Positions 1 through 14,000 of a stretch of 64,000 nt of DNA are shown here, piece after piece. Made by a program: the position numbers and the translations under genes. The DNA is taken from positions 34,646,001-34,710,000 of the forward strand of contig NC_059385.1 of the NCBI RefSeq assembly GCF_019703515.2. Direction: 5' to 3'. The stretch's first letter is position 1; each line of letters begins with the position of its first letter. The DNA comes from Myxocyprinus asiaticus (taxonomy: Eukaryota; Chordata; Actinopteri; Cypriniformes; Catostomidae). The notes beneath the pieces are model-generated. The model had not been told where the DNA came from. It was given only the letters and a program-made list of their open reading frames with translations, and ran no database searches.

Positions 1-15
1 ACTGTCCGTCACCGC

Positions 16-20
<5 letters not shown>

Positions 21-54
<34 letters not shown>
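21..54. repeat. (GA)n microsatellite
   Basis: About 17 perfect GA dinucleotides, with further purine-rich sequence downstream to about 95. Confidence 0.95.
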
Positions 55-57
<3 letters not shown>

Positions 58-843
58 GATGAGGATAGAGAGGGAAGGAACAGTGTGAGGGAGAGAAGCC
101 GTGAGAAACAATCCACCCACGTGTGGTCCCACGCACTGACACACACTAGTTCTCTTTCGCTTTCTCTCTCTCTGAGTGATGGGAGTTTAGGAACATGAGC
201 TGTGAATAGCCATTAACTGGCCATGTTTCTTTTCATATCTCCCTCAAACACGCACACACACACATTCATACATTTACTTAGCTATCTAACATGGGGACAT
301 ACCATAGACCTGACCCAAACCCTAAAAGATAACTCTTTACATTTTTAGAATAAAAACAAACAAAAAGACATACATACATTTATTTTATTTAATACTGTTT
401 TTCCAAGTGTCATATTTTGCTCACTTCTGGGGACTGACTTGTCTCCTAAGTATAGCCAAGTAATCCCACACGCCTGAGAGAGCAGCAGTGATACACACAG
501 GTACTGTAGTTGTCCGTTACATAATAGTGCTCATTCCGACACAAATGTGTTTAAAAGCAAGCATCCCACTTATGTAATGTATGTCAGTAGAAAAGCTGTG
601 TGTATAATGTCTGTTACACTAACCTGACAAACACATCACACCTGACAGCTCACTATGTTCTGGAAAAGAGCGCAGCTTCTTTTTAATAAAGCTGAAATAG
701 TTTAGAACACCTGATTTATCTTCACTCTATAGGCGCTTTTCCAACATAAGGCCAAATGATGGAAAGGCGCCTTATTATATTTCGTTTTTCTATATTTACA
801 CAAAATTATTTGATTCTGATCACGGCATTCTGTGGTCAAATAT

Positions 844-1359
844 TTAAAGGGATAGTTCACCCAAAAATGAAAATTCTCTCATAATTTACCCTGAGAGAAC
901 AGATCAAAATGCAACTCCTATTTTACTGTACATTTTGACAGCAGTCTCCTTGGCAATCACGATTTCAAGCTCGATTACACTTCCTATAGCGCCATATATA
1001 TGCATCAAGCACTAGGAAGTGTAATTGAGCTAGAAATCATGATCATGCCTAAAGACTGCAATGGCAAGATGCACAGTGAAAAAGTACATCTATTGTGGTC
1101 TGTTCTCATCCAAAACCAACTGGATGGCTTCAGAAGATGGTGATTAAACTACTGGAGTCTTATGGATTACTTTTATACTGCATTTATCTGCTTTTTGGAG
1201 CTTCAGATTTCTGGTCACCATTCACTTGAATTGTATGATGCTCTTCTAAAAATCTTCAATTGTGTTCAGCAGAATAAAGAAAGTCATACACATCTGGGAT
1301 GGCATAAGTGTGAGTAAATGATGAGAGAATTTATATTTTTGGGTGAACTATTTCTTTAA
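844..1359. mobile_element. TTAA-flanked palindromic MITE, copy 1
   Basis: Begins TTAAAGGGATAGTTCACCC and ends GGGTGAACTATTTCTTTAA, so the ends are inverted repeats with TTAA at each border. The arms also pair internally (ATGATGAGAGAATTT near 1318 against the left arm). This is a common fish non-autonomous family. TTAA borders suggest piggyBac-type mobilisation, which is an inference. Confidence 0.8.
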
Positions 1360-1955
1360 GTACAATGGCTACTGATCTGTATAATTGACTGTTTTGTCAG
1401 GCAAGCAACTTTCTACATAGCTGTGCTAGTTCCATGTCTTCTGTATCAATCTGCGCTAATCTTCTTCTCACATAAAAAATAATACTTATTAAATTCAGAA
1501 CAAATACGTAATGCCCATTCATTTATTTAACTGGTAAGTTGCCATGTAATAAGCATGTTTAATAAGTGGTGTACAGTCATTATTGAATAAATAAACCCTT
1601 CAGGAAACTTTGTTTCAGGCACTTTGTTCATGCCAAATGGCTGTTATTTTACATATCTGGCAAATCGTCTAGTGAACCCGATATTTCACTATTTCTTGGC
1701 TTAATTTTACTTTTGGAATGTACATTCTTCCATAATGGACACATTTTGGTGACAAAACATGATACAGTGAATCTAAATGTTATTTATTTAAAAACTACTG
1801 AGGTAATACACCAATTTCGCTCTCCATGCTTTCCAACGGCAGAACAAGCGGCAGTACGTTTGACCAAGTTAGCTACAGTAACTAAATGGGGCAGGTCTTA
1901 GCAAAGTTTGAAAACAGTACATTGAAAAACAAGAGATGGATGGCAGAATTCTGAC

Positions 1956-2095
1956 CGAGCAGCGGCGGCGAGCTGGTTTTTCAGGTTGGGTGAGTTGGGG
2001 TCTGTGGACAGAGCTTTAGCAGCCAGTAGAAGTTTGCTAGAGGACATGGAGATGGTCTTCAGGTTGGTGACCACTTGAGTCTGGTCCTCCTTAGA
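1956..2095 (-). CDS. tln1: tln1 window exon 28: rod R6
   Basis: Encodes [20 protein letters not shown] to NQLAAAA plus two bases of the next Arg (mouse about 1294-1340). The acceptor is TTGTAG and the donor GTCAGA. The remaining rod (R6 end to the dimerisation helix) is beyond the left edge. Confidence 0.95.
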
Positions 2096-5000
2096 CTACA
2101 AGAAGAGATGAGAGGAGAAATCATTCACATATCCACTTATCAACCCATGAACTGTCGAATAACTCTACCAGGACATTGTCCGACTGAAAAACTGCAGATT
2201 TGTAAAATTTTAAGTCTTGCCAAATTATTCATGGGTCCTTCCGTACCTGGGACTGCCCAGCCATGTCTACGCCGGCCTGTAGGAAGTGATTGAAGTCTTG
2301 GCCAAACTTTCCAGAGGCTTTGGCCAGATCCTGCGTGGTGCCACGTGAAGACTGCACTAGCTCATTGGCTGACTGGTTCAGACCGGCTGCGGCCTCGTTC
2401 AGATTCACCTGAGCTTGCTGAAAACTCTTCCCATTCACCGGGAACTGAAGACACATGAAGATCAGAGGGATAATAGCAACAGTTACTGTAATACACTAGA
2501 AACACTAACTAACCCTTAAACCTCAAGCACACTAGAACTGTTTTTGAATATTAACTGTTTCTCTAATAATAATTGATTTGTACAGCTCTCTGTCACTGTG
2601 ATAGGCATTGAATTTAATTCACATAGTTCTCTGAAACAAGCCTTCATTTTCCCAAATGCACAGATTCTCATCACTGTGCAAAGTGCCAAACAGAAGCACT
2701 ACAGTGCTGAGCAGCGCTGAAAAGAAGATTCTCAAAATTATTTTGGGGCCAATTCTTTCTTGTCTATTTGGATGAGAAAGAGCACAACAAATCCCATTCA
2801 TTTTCTCCATAGGGGAATTGATTTTTAACTATGTCTTATAAACATTTAAAGAAAGACCTAGCTCCTAGGTTGTTAATCGATGGTATATGCTTCTGTTTAA
2901 GCCATTATCTCAACTTAAAAAAATAAATAAAAAAAAACCTGTTTCTAAGTGGAATTTCAGGTGAAGAACTACACTTCATTATATGATCCAGCTGATAAAG
3001 ATCCACTAATCAGTGAAGCGCTGAAAACAATGAGAACCAAAACAGATCTGCAGCAAATGTCCACTCCAAATATGTGGTGAATGATGGAATTGTGTCATTT
3101 ACAATGCTTAATGGAATTGTAGTTCATTCCCTCATGAAAGACGGCAAGTACAGAGTACTTTGTTTTTTTGTCCAATTTTCAAACACTTTTTTTTGCCTCA
3201 CTTTTTTTTTACTTTTTCTGTTTTGTTGTGATTTACTTGGAGCTGGTTGGTTTGGTTCATGGCTTATGAACTACTTTAATTCCTTTTATGAAGTACTCCA
3301 TGAAATTCCTATGGAAAAAATTAATGAGATGGCTGAAAAAGTGGGCGGGCACAGTTAAATGATCATACAACTGTGCTGTTTGTCAAAAAACGGCAGGTAT
3401 AGGATGGTATTTGTCATAATATTTCATGACATTGTAAAAGAGGGACTCACTTTATCAGACAGCAGTTTCTTGCTGGCTTCTCCAACAGTTCTGATGGCGT
3501 TATCCACGTCTCTCTGACCCGGCAGACAGTTGACAGAGCGATTGAGTGCCTGAGACACAGCCTTAGCTACCTGAAACAAACATACACACACACACACACA
3601 CACTCCAGTCATCAGCAGAGTGTTTAAGAGACACTGATACTAATCATAGACACACAACAAGCAATTTTCTTTCCAAATTAATGAGCACTTCATGCTACAG
3701 AGGAGCAGATCTCCCATCAGCAATGAAAAGGGAGGCTTCCTTCCTGAATTTCAAGCCCCTCTTTTGAGCTATTATTTTACACCTGAGCGAGTCTTTGCTG
3801 GCTGTCGGGGTCTCCTGGTTTGGCGATGGCTCTCTTGGTCTCCTCGATGAGGCTGGCAGATTTGTCCATGACGTCACTGGTGCAGTCCAGCATGGCGTTA
3901 CGGGCCTGAGGGTCTTCAGTGGAGGCTGCCACTCCACGAGCAGCTGAAGCCAGTGAACGCAAAGCCTGAGCCACGTCACGGGCAGCCATACCTGCACAAC
4001 ACACACAACACAGATATTAGGAGATACTGAGGGTGCTCATAGTAAGTAAATGATGATGCAATGAGTTTTTGGTTACCAACCATGATTTTTACAGTGGGGT
4101 TAAAAAATCTGGAATTTTTTTCCATTTATACCTGGATATAAAGCTTTCAGATTACAAACCATTGTTGGCCACTAATGTAATCAAATTTGCAACACTGACG
4201 ATGTTAACATGGATAATCAGATTTTGTTCATGGCAGCTCAACTGTAATCTTGTATTATAGCAAAAAGGATGCACCAAATACCAAGACATTTTCAAATTCA
4301 TTAGAGATGAAGCCAATGATAAGGGCCGATTATGTCTTTTCAAAAGGGGGCAGTAAAATGGACAATTTGCCTACAACTCGTGCTGTGTGTGAAAGAAAGT
4401 GTTTCTTTTGTGGAATTACTTGCAGTTAATGTGAGTTAAGAATGTTAATGTTAGAAATAATAAAGTGATTTTTTTTTTTTTTTTTTACAATGAAACATGG
4501 AAAACACACAGAGACATGGATTATTATTATTTACATTTCTTCAATTATTTACATTTTCTACATACTCTTCACTTCAGGTTGTGTAATTAAATGTCAGTAT
4601 GGTTGCCTAAAAAAGCAGAACCACCAAACTATCTGTATCGGCAGATGTTGTTCTAAATAATTGCATATGTGTATCGGCCCACACATTTGTCTTGGTCTAT
4701 CTCTAAACTTTCAATTAATTTATCAATTCAACATTTCACTCAAATTGTTATGCTGATAACATAATTTGTAATGAAAAATGTTAAAGGAAAAAATACAAGT
4801 AAAAGAATACAATTATTTTAAAATAAATACAAGCATGTTCACTAGGTCTCAGATTTGTAGTCCCCACTGTATACAGCATTTGTCACAACAGGGACAGATG
4901 CATATAATTTACTATCTGCAGGAGGCGCTGTATAACACTTCCCTTACAAAACTTGAGAGTTCACTGATAATTCGCCACAGATCATTTTCACATGCAAATG

Positions 5001-8000
5001 AGCTTTGCGGCAAACTTGTGGCAAATTGTCCATTGTTGCCAAAGGTTTGCCGGAGGTTCACCACTACTGGTGAAGAGTTGCAAACTTCTGACAAACATTT
5101 GCGGCGAATCACAAGCTCATTTGCATGTGAAAATTATCTGTGGCAAATTTGCGGCTAGTTTAGATTTTTTTGTAAGGGTTACTACAATTAACGTAAAGTA
5201 TACTTCGGTCAGACGCGAACACTAGGCATCTGTGTACAGGATGCATGATGCAAATGTTGTCATCAAATCAAATCAAGTCCCTTTATTGTCACTCAACCAT
5301 ATACACAAGTCCAACAGTGGGTGAAAGAAAGCTGGTGCAGAACCGTGTGAGGATGTGGCGGTTCATTCCAAACTTCCTCAACTGTCTCAGGAAGAAGAGG
5401 CGCTGGTGAGCCTTCTTCACAACAGCCTCAGTATGGATGGACCATGTGAGTTCATCTTTTATGTGGACACCGAGGAATTTGAAGCTGCTGACTCTCTCCA
5501 CCGGTGCTCCATTGATGGTGATGGGGCTGTGTTCTCTGTCTTTTCTCCTGAAGTCCACCACAAGCACCTTGGTCTTACTGACGTTGAGGGAGAGGTTGTG
5601 CTCCTGACACCAGCGTGTCAGAGTTTGCACCTCCTCTCTGTAGGCTGTTTCATCATTGTCAGTGATCAGACCTACCACCGTCGTATCATCAGCAAACTTA
5701 ATGATGGCATTGGAGCTATGTGTTGCCACACAGTCATGTGTGTACAGGGAATACAGGAGTGGGCTCAGAACACAGCCCTGCGGGGCTCCAGTGTTGAGGG
5801 TCAGTGATGAAGAGATGTTGCTGCACATTCTAAACACCTGGCGTCTGCTTGACAGGAAATCCAGGATCCAGCTGCACAGTGAGCTGTTTAAGCCCAGAGC
5901 CTAACATCAAGCTTGGGAGGGCACTATGGTGTTGAATGCTGAGCTGTAGTCTACAAACAGCATTCACACATATGTGTTCCTTTTTTCCAGGTGGGAGAGT
6001 GCAGTGTGTATTGTAGATGCAATGGCATCATCAGTGGAGCGGTTGTTGCGGTAAGCAAACTGCAGTGAGTCTAGTGACACAGAGCAGCACAGAGCAAATG
6101 TAATCTCAAGGCATTTGCTGATGGTGGGGGTCAGAGCAACAGGACAGCAGTCATTTAAGCAAGTGATTTTGGATTGCTTTGGTACAGGCACAATGGTGGA
6201 CATTTTAAAGCATGTGGGGACCACAGACAAGGAGAGGGAAAGGTTAAAAATATCTGTAAAAACACCAGCCAGTTGATTAGTGCACGTTCTGATGACGCGG
6301 CCCGGAATGCCGCCTGGACCCGCGGCTTTACGGATATTCACCCGTCGGAAAGATCGGGTTACATCCGCTACAGAGATGGAGAGTGAACTAACCTCTGTAG
6401 CTTCAGCCGCGAGAGCTCTCTCCACAAGGGCAGTGTTATTTCCCTCGAAACTAGGATATAAAGTATTAAGCTCATCCGGGAGAGAGGCAGCGGTGTTCAT
6501 GGCGGAGTTTTTATTCCCTTTGAAGTCCGTGATGATATTAATTCCCTGCCACATGCTTCTAGAGTTGGTGTAATTAAAGTCATTAGCAGATGCTCAAGAA
6601 CTGAATGCGTGCAGCCCATTTTTCTATCCACACATACTGACCGTGCAGTATGCACATGCTCCTGGAATTATTTGCACTAATTAGTGGGTCCACAAGGTGG
6701 CAACACTCACAATTAAGTCATTGCTTTCACAAAGAAGCACTAAAGATGTAATCACTGGGGGCCTGGGTAGCTCAGTGGTAAAAGACGCTGGCTACCACCC
6801 CTGGAGTTTGCTAGTTCGCTAGTTCGAATCCCAGGGTGTGCTGAGTGACTCCAGCCAGGTCTCCTAAGCAACCAAATTGGCCCGGTTGCTAGGGAGGGTA
6901 GTGTCACATGGGGTAACCTCCTCATGGTCCCTATAATGTGGTTCGTTCTCGGTGTGATGGGTCGTGAGTTGGGCGTGGATGCCGCGGTGGATGGCGTGAA
7001 GCCTCCACACACGCTATGTCTCCGTGGCAACGCGCTCAACAAGCTATGTGATAAGATGCGCAGGTTGGCGGTCTCAGACGTGGAGGATTCGTCCTCCACC
7101 ACCCAGGTTGAGGCGAATCATTACGTGACCACGAGGACTTAAAAGTGCATTGGGAATTGGGCATTCCAAATTGGGTGAAAAAACAAAATGTTGTTATGTA
7201 AAGATGTAATCACTGCTAAACTTCAGGGGAACTGAAGAACTTTAGAAACAACAATAATGGATGTTCGCATCAAGAGTGTGAGAGGAGGTCAGGAGATACC
7301 TGCATTTGTGTAACTCCTGTCTGAAGGAATATAAAGACATCTTTATGGGTCTAAACTCCTGAAGAGAAATAGTCCAGTATCTCATAGCAGTCGTATACTT
7401 TGAAAGGCTAGCATTCAATTGTACATAGACGCTAAGCATTCACATTAAAACCAAAGTATACTTTTGGCTTTATAAAGATGACACATAAGAACAGATGTGT
7501 TTTTGATTATAACCTTTGATTACAAAAGTAGTTCATGGTGTAGATGTTTAGTGAGTTACCTGTATAATTCTCATTGCCTTGTGTAGCTTCACTGAGGAGC
7601 TGAGCGATAGCAGAGCTGACAGCTTTTGTGCTGGAGCCCAAATCCTGAGAACACTTCTCCAACTACACACACACACACACACGCACACACACACACACAC
7701 ACACAATTCAACTCTCATTAATGCTGTCATAGGAAGGGACTACAGATCTTCACTTCAGCTTGTTTAAACTGGACTACAGGGATCAATGACGCAAGCTGTA
7801 GGAACATTGGTAGATTATCATTCACAATGTGTCATTTTTAGCATTTTAAAAGAAATATGAAATAAAATTCACTAAAACTGTATGTCAAAAGGTGTAGAGT
7901 AAGTGAGGGTGATATGGAACAGTGGCACCTGTAGCTGCACAGCTGTGTGCACTGTGCGTACCAAAAATACTCGACTTACCTGAGAAACACTTGACGTGTG

Positions 8001-11000
8001 TCCAGTATTCCTGTAGGCGGTGTAGAATTAGAACTAGCGATGCCCGATTAGCAAATTAATAATTCTTTTAAGCTGATTCTTTTCGGTGAATTGGCTCAAA
8101 TGGGTTAACAAAACGGACTAAATGGATTTGCAATTGAGTCCGATTCATTCGGACCACACATTCACTGAATCATAGACCTTATTCACGATAGCCTCATCTT
8201 TGATTTTTAATGGGAATTACAACGAGGCTGTGAGGGATAGACTTACAGTCTCTACAATGGCACAAATGGTATAAAGCTGTATAAAGCTCCTAGATCACAT
8301 CTGATTTTCCACAACTCATGTTGTCTGGATTTCTTTGTATACTGAATGTTCTTGGACAGATATTTTATCAATGTTTTGTCCGTGGAACGATCCAAAAACA
8401 CTTTAAACTGCAAGCCCACTGAAGAGACAGATGGCGCTGCTGTGAATAAGGTCCATTTGCAGCAGTTTCTCACACAGGAAAAGAGTACCGGGTCACTTAA
8501 GAACAGAGAACAAACAGAGCACTGGATAATTACCTACAATCAACTGAAACAAAAGGCTACTTATTTGAGAGGTAATTTTGAGAACATTTAATTAGTGCTG
8601 TGTCATGTGCCCGATATGTTTTTAAATAGATTTCCTTAGTAAACAAGCACCAGATGCATGTCTTTTACCACTGTTTTGCTGTTTTTGCTGAATAGTTTCA
8701 GACGCCATGTCAAGTTAAAAAGAACTTCAGCTGTAAAATCGTATCGAAACACCTCTGTTCTGATCTATTTGTTGCACGGCATCTTGCTTTTTTGGAACAA
8801 GAATGATTGGCTGGCTGCACATTACCCCTTACATAAAGATGACTTTTTAAATTTACTTAAATTGAACTATCTGTTCTGAATAGCACTGGATCTTTATCGA
8901 GTTTTGAACAAGTAATTGTACATTAGCACAAAACACTATGTTCTGCCATCAGCTTTACAAACAGAAAGTTTCAAAGCAAACATGTGCTTTACAAGTTAAG
9001 CTCAATCAACAGCATTTGTGGCATAATGTTGATTAAAACAAAAATTTATTTTGACTCGTTCCTCTTTTTCTTTAAAAAAGCAAAAATCGTGTGGGTCACG
9101 TGACGCCATGCAAGGAGAGGACGTGTGAGCGACGAGCTCTGCGCACTTTGCTGAATTTTCGATTATTCTCATGTTATAATCTGGTGAAATTTGATACACC
9201 CCACCCTTTGTTGCAAAACATGGCAAAGAAGTCAAATTCCTCGGGCTCTGGAGACATTAAAAGACACTTATGTGTTCAGGATGAAAGCCCCGACAGGTCT
9301 ACAGACCGGCCACCCGATATGGATGTCGCGGCGGGAGAGGAGATCCAGCATCAACTGTCCAACATGTCGGTGATGTTGACGGAGATTCTTGCTGACTTGG
9401 TTGATCTCGCTGTAATACGTTGATCGATAACGGCGATGGAAACAAACTTCTCTGAGTTAGCTAAAAGAGTGACTGATGTTGAAAAATGAATCGATTTTCT
9501 GGAATCTTCAGAGAGGGAATTAACCGCTAATCCGCCCACGACCAAAGTTGATTTGGAACATCTCCTTGAAAAGCTTGAAGATCTTGAGAATAGAAACCGC
9601 AGGAATAACGTTCGAATTGTTGGAATTCTAGAGCATGAGGGGGGCAGAGATATGGTGAAATTCCTAGACAAGTTTTTCCCGAGTCTGCTCGACATAACAG
9701 GCCACAAGCTGGAAATCAAGCGAGCTCACAGAGTCCCAGCTCACAGATATGCTGAGGGAGATAGGCCCTGATCGATTCTGGCCAGATTTCTGAGATCATC
9801 CGATAAAGATCTTGTGTTGCGCCAGGTGAGGAGCAAAGGGAAGCTTTCTTGGAAGAACCATAATATTTTCTTGTTCCCGGACTTTGCGAGTTCGACAAGA
9901 GAGAAACACGATCAGTTCAAGGAATGCAAGAAACTCTTACATCAGAAAAAGAACTCATTTGCTCTGATGTTTCCCGTCAAACTGAGAATAGAAACGAAGG
10001 TACATTTTAGGTTTTTTGCGTTGGCTCCGACGTGCGGCTGGAGCTTGTTTTGTGAATAACACTTTCCTTAAAGAAGTTCCCGGACAGATTGAGAGTGGAC
10101 ACTATGGTTGACTGCAAAATATCTACATGCTCACACAAAGGATGTCTTTTATAAAGCTGACAGATTGTGTAAGTCATGGTACACTATATTGCCAAAAGTA
10201 TTCGCTCACCCATCCAAATAATTGAATTCAGGTGTTCCAATCACTTCCATGGCCACAGGTGTATAAAATGAAACACCTAGGCATGCAGACTGCTTCTACA
10301 AACATTTGTGAAAGAATGGGCCGCTCTCAGGAGCTCAGTGAATTCCAGCGTGGTACTGTGATAGGATGCCACCTGTGCAACAAGTCCAGTCTTGAAATTT
10401 CCTCGCTACTAAATATTCCACAGTCAACTGTCAGTGGTATTATAACAAAGTGGAAGCGATTGGGAATGACAGCAACTCAGCCACGAAGTGGTAGGCCACG
10501 TAAAATGACAGAGCGGGGTCAGCGGATGCTGAGGCGCATAGGTCGCAGAGGTCGCCAACTTTCTGCAGTCAATCGCTACAGACCTCCAAAGTTCATGTGG
10601 CCTTCAGATTAGCTCAAGAACAGTGCGTAGAGAGCTTCATGGAATGGGTTTCCATGGCCGAGCAGCTGCATCCAAGCCATACATCACCAAGTGCAATGCA
10701 AAGCGTTGGATGCAGTGGTGTAAAGCACGCTGCCACTGGACTCTAGAGCAGTGGAGACGCGTTCTCTGGAGTGATGAATGGAGTGTGGGGTTGTTTTTCA
10801 GGAGCTGGGCTTGGCCCCTTAGTTCCAGTGAAAGGAACTCTGAATGCTTTAGCATACCAAGAGATTTTGGACAATTCCATGCTCCCAACATTGTGGGAAC
10901 AGTTTGGGGATGGCCCCTTCCTGTTCCAACATGACTGCGCACCAGTGCACAAAGCAAGGTCCATAAAGACATGGATGAGCGAGTTTGGTGTGGAAGAACT

Positions 11001-14000
11001 TGACTGGCCTGCACAGAGTCCTGACCTCAACCCGATAGAGCACCTTTGGGATGAATTAGAGCGAAGACTGCAAGCCAGGCCTTCTCGTCCAACATCAGTG
11101 TCTGACCTCACAAATGCGCTTCTGGAAGAATGGTCAAAAATTCCCATAAACACACTCCTAAACCTTGTGGAAAGCCTTCCCAGAAGAGTTGAAGCTGTTA
11201 TAGCTGCAAAGGGTGGGCCGACGTCATATTAAACCCTATGGATTAAGAATGGGATGTCACTTAAATTCATATGCATCTAAAGGCAGATGAGCGAATACTT
11301 TTGGCAATATAGTGTATATACTTTTATGCAGCCTCTGAGTGAATTAACTCGATCATCCGGGGGAACCGGGATGTCGGTTTTGTTTCTTTTTGTATTGGTT
11401 CCGCCTAGCGGCTGGAGCTTGTTCTGTTGAATAACATTCCTTTGGAACAGCTGTTGATTCATCTGTTCGTTCTTCGTGCTTACTCCTCCTGCTGGCTGTG
11501 GTTTGTTTTGTTGATTTTTTTTTTTTTTTTTTACGAGACATTGGAATGATTACGTCATCCGTTGAACTCATAACAGTTGGCTCACTGAACATTCGTTATA
11601 TCAGCTGGAATTTGTTTTGTGGAAGATCACATCTTTGAGACAGATCTGTGAATGAATATTCTTTGTGTTCATTCTTCCTATTGACGGTTTATTTCAAAAA
11701 GTATTTTCTGTTATGTAATTTTGCAAAATTTAGCAATCCGATGGCAAAGTTGTCATGGGGACTCGTGGGCATTTGTGGACCTTTTGAGTTTAGAGGGATT
11801 GTCGCCGGTTGGCGCTGTCGTGCGCGGGGTTAATGCGCACATTTTTCTTTTTTCTGTTTGTTTTGTTCGGGGAGATGTTCGGGGGTTGATTGTTTCACTA
11901 ATGGGGAATGTGGTCTCCATAATTTTGTTTTTGGCACAAAATTTATTTTTTCTATTATATCAACATGTCAGTTGTTAATATGAGTGTACTATCTCTCTCC
12001 ACATGGAATGTGAATGGGTTGGGGCACCCCATAAAAAGAAGGAAGGTTATTTCTTTTCTTAAACGTAAGAAATATGATATAGATCTCTCCCCGCAGGAAG
12101 CTGAAAAATTTGGGAAGATATGGGGTGGACATGTTTTCTTTAGTGCTGGCACAAATAAGAGCAAGGGAGTCATTATATTGGTAAATAAACATCTACAATT
12201 CAAATGTCTCAAACAGATTAAAGATAAATTAGGAAGAGTAATTATTGTTTTAGTTGAAATTCAAGGGCAAAGGTTGATTTTGGCTAATATTTACGCACCT
12301 AACGCTGATGATCAGGGCTTTTTTATAGATCTTGAAGGGATGTTGCAAACCGCTGGCATCCCTCATGATATAATATTGGGAGGAGACTTCAATCTTTTGA
12401 TGGACTCAGTCCTTGATCATAGTGAAGCAAAAGTGTGTAAGCCCTCTAGAGCAACACCGATGCTTCACAGGATGTGTAAAAATCTTGGTCTTTCGGATAT
12501 TTGGTGACTTTTGAACCCATTCAGAAGGAACTATACATTTTTTTCCATCAGTCCATAAGATTTATTCTAGAATAGATTTTTTTTTTTATATCCAAATCCC
12601 TAATTTCATTTGCTGTTGATTGCTCAATTGGAAACATTTTAGTCAGATCACGCCCTGGTGAGTTTAGAGGTGATGCCACATATAGAGAAAAAGAAATCAT
12701 ATAGTTGGCGCCTTAATGTATCCCTTCTGCAAAATCCTGATTTCCAACAAATGTTAAAGGCTGAAATCAATGTTTATATGGAGACCAACTGGTCCTCAGT
12801 ATCCTCTGTGGGCGTGGCTTGGGAGGCACTTAAAGCGTTCATCAAAAAATCCAAAGCACGAGAACTTGTGGAGTTGGAAGGAAATATTAAATGTGCAGTG
12901 GCAGAGCTGAAGCGCCATATGTCAGCTGATGGCCTCAGAGAATTGACCCGATTGAAATATACGTATAATACTACTTTGTTGCGAAAAGTGGAGTTTTGGT
13001 TATTCAGGGCAAGACAGTCATACTTTGAGTCGGGTGACAAAGCAGGGAAGCTTTTGGCTAGATATATAAAGCAGAGAGAGTCTTTTTCTACCATTCCCTC
13101 AGTGAAATCTGCTGGTGGTGAAATTTTTACCTCAGCCATTATATTAATAATGCCTTTAAAGAATTCTATATTGATCTTTATAGTTCCACATCTTCGTCTA
13201 CTGATGAAGATATTAGAAACTTTGTGGAACCATTAGATCTTCCTAAACTGACGATTGAGCAAAAAAACTCTCTTGATTCTGAGATAACCTTGGAGGAGCT
13301 TGACGAGGTAATTAAGTCCCTACCTACTAGCAAGGCTCTGGGGCCAGATGGTTTTGGCGCAGAATTTTTTAGATCCTATGCTACAGAACTGGCTCCACTT
13401 TTGTTAGAAGTTTATACTGAATCATTAAAGAACGGAAAACTTCCTCCAACCACGACACAAGCCCGGATCAGTCTGATTCTTTAAAAGGACAAAGATCCAA
13501 GCGAGTGTAAAAGTTACCGTCCAATTTCCCTGATCCAACTAGATGTAAAAATATTGTCAAAAATTTTGGCTAATCAATTAAGTTATGACATCTCTTATAC
13601 ATATAGATCAGGTGGGGTTTATTCGGGGCCGCAGCTCTTCTGATAACATCAGGCATCTCATCAATATCATGTGGTCAGTAGCGAATGATGAATCTCCAAT
13701 CGCTGCCATCTTACTTGATGCCAAAAAGGCGTTTGATATGGTAGAATGGGATTATCTTTTTAAGATTTTGGAAATGTACGGATTCGGGAGTACATTTATT
13801 GGTTGGATTAAGTTACTTTATAGACACCCTGTAGCAGTGGTACAAACAAATGGATTAATCTCAGATTATTTTACTTTGAATAGGGGCACTCGGCAGGGTT
13901 GCCCTCTTTCCCCATTATTGTTCTGTCTTGCCCTGGAACCATTAGCAGCTGCGATAAGAAAGGAGGATGATTTTCCAGGGGTGGTGGCGGAAGGTGTGCC

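Larger units (their letters stand above)
1..1955. other. tln1 intron (3' side of exon 28)
   Basis: Non-coding. Starts with a (GA)n microsatellite and carries a palindromic TTAA element at 844-1359. A short hairpin near 731-772 (AGGCGCTTTTCCA against its near complement) may be a relic of another element. I see nothing recognisable at 1360-1955. Confidence 0.7.

Noticed and set aside
3695..4006. 103-codon open frame overlapping exon 25
   Set aside because: Other-frame shadow of the talin exon; the correct frame is conserved and splices in phase.
5355..5807. 150-codon plus-strand open frame
   Set aside because: Antisense shadow of the LINE reverse transcriptase on the minus strand.
6758..6830. 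Functional tRNA gene at the SINE head
   Set aside because: Pol III boxes are present but the acceptor stem does not close and target duplications bound a 440-bp SINE.
7548..7730. Cys-Val-rich small protein frame
   Set aside because: Translation of a (CA)n microsatellite fused to an out-of-frame reading of exon 24.
10637..11153. Minus-strand open frames of 125 and 136 codons
   Set aside because: Antisense shadows of the Tc1 transposase remnant.
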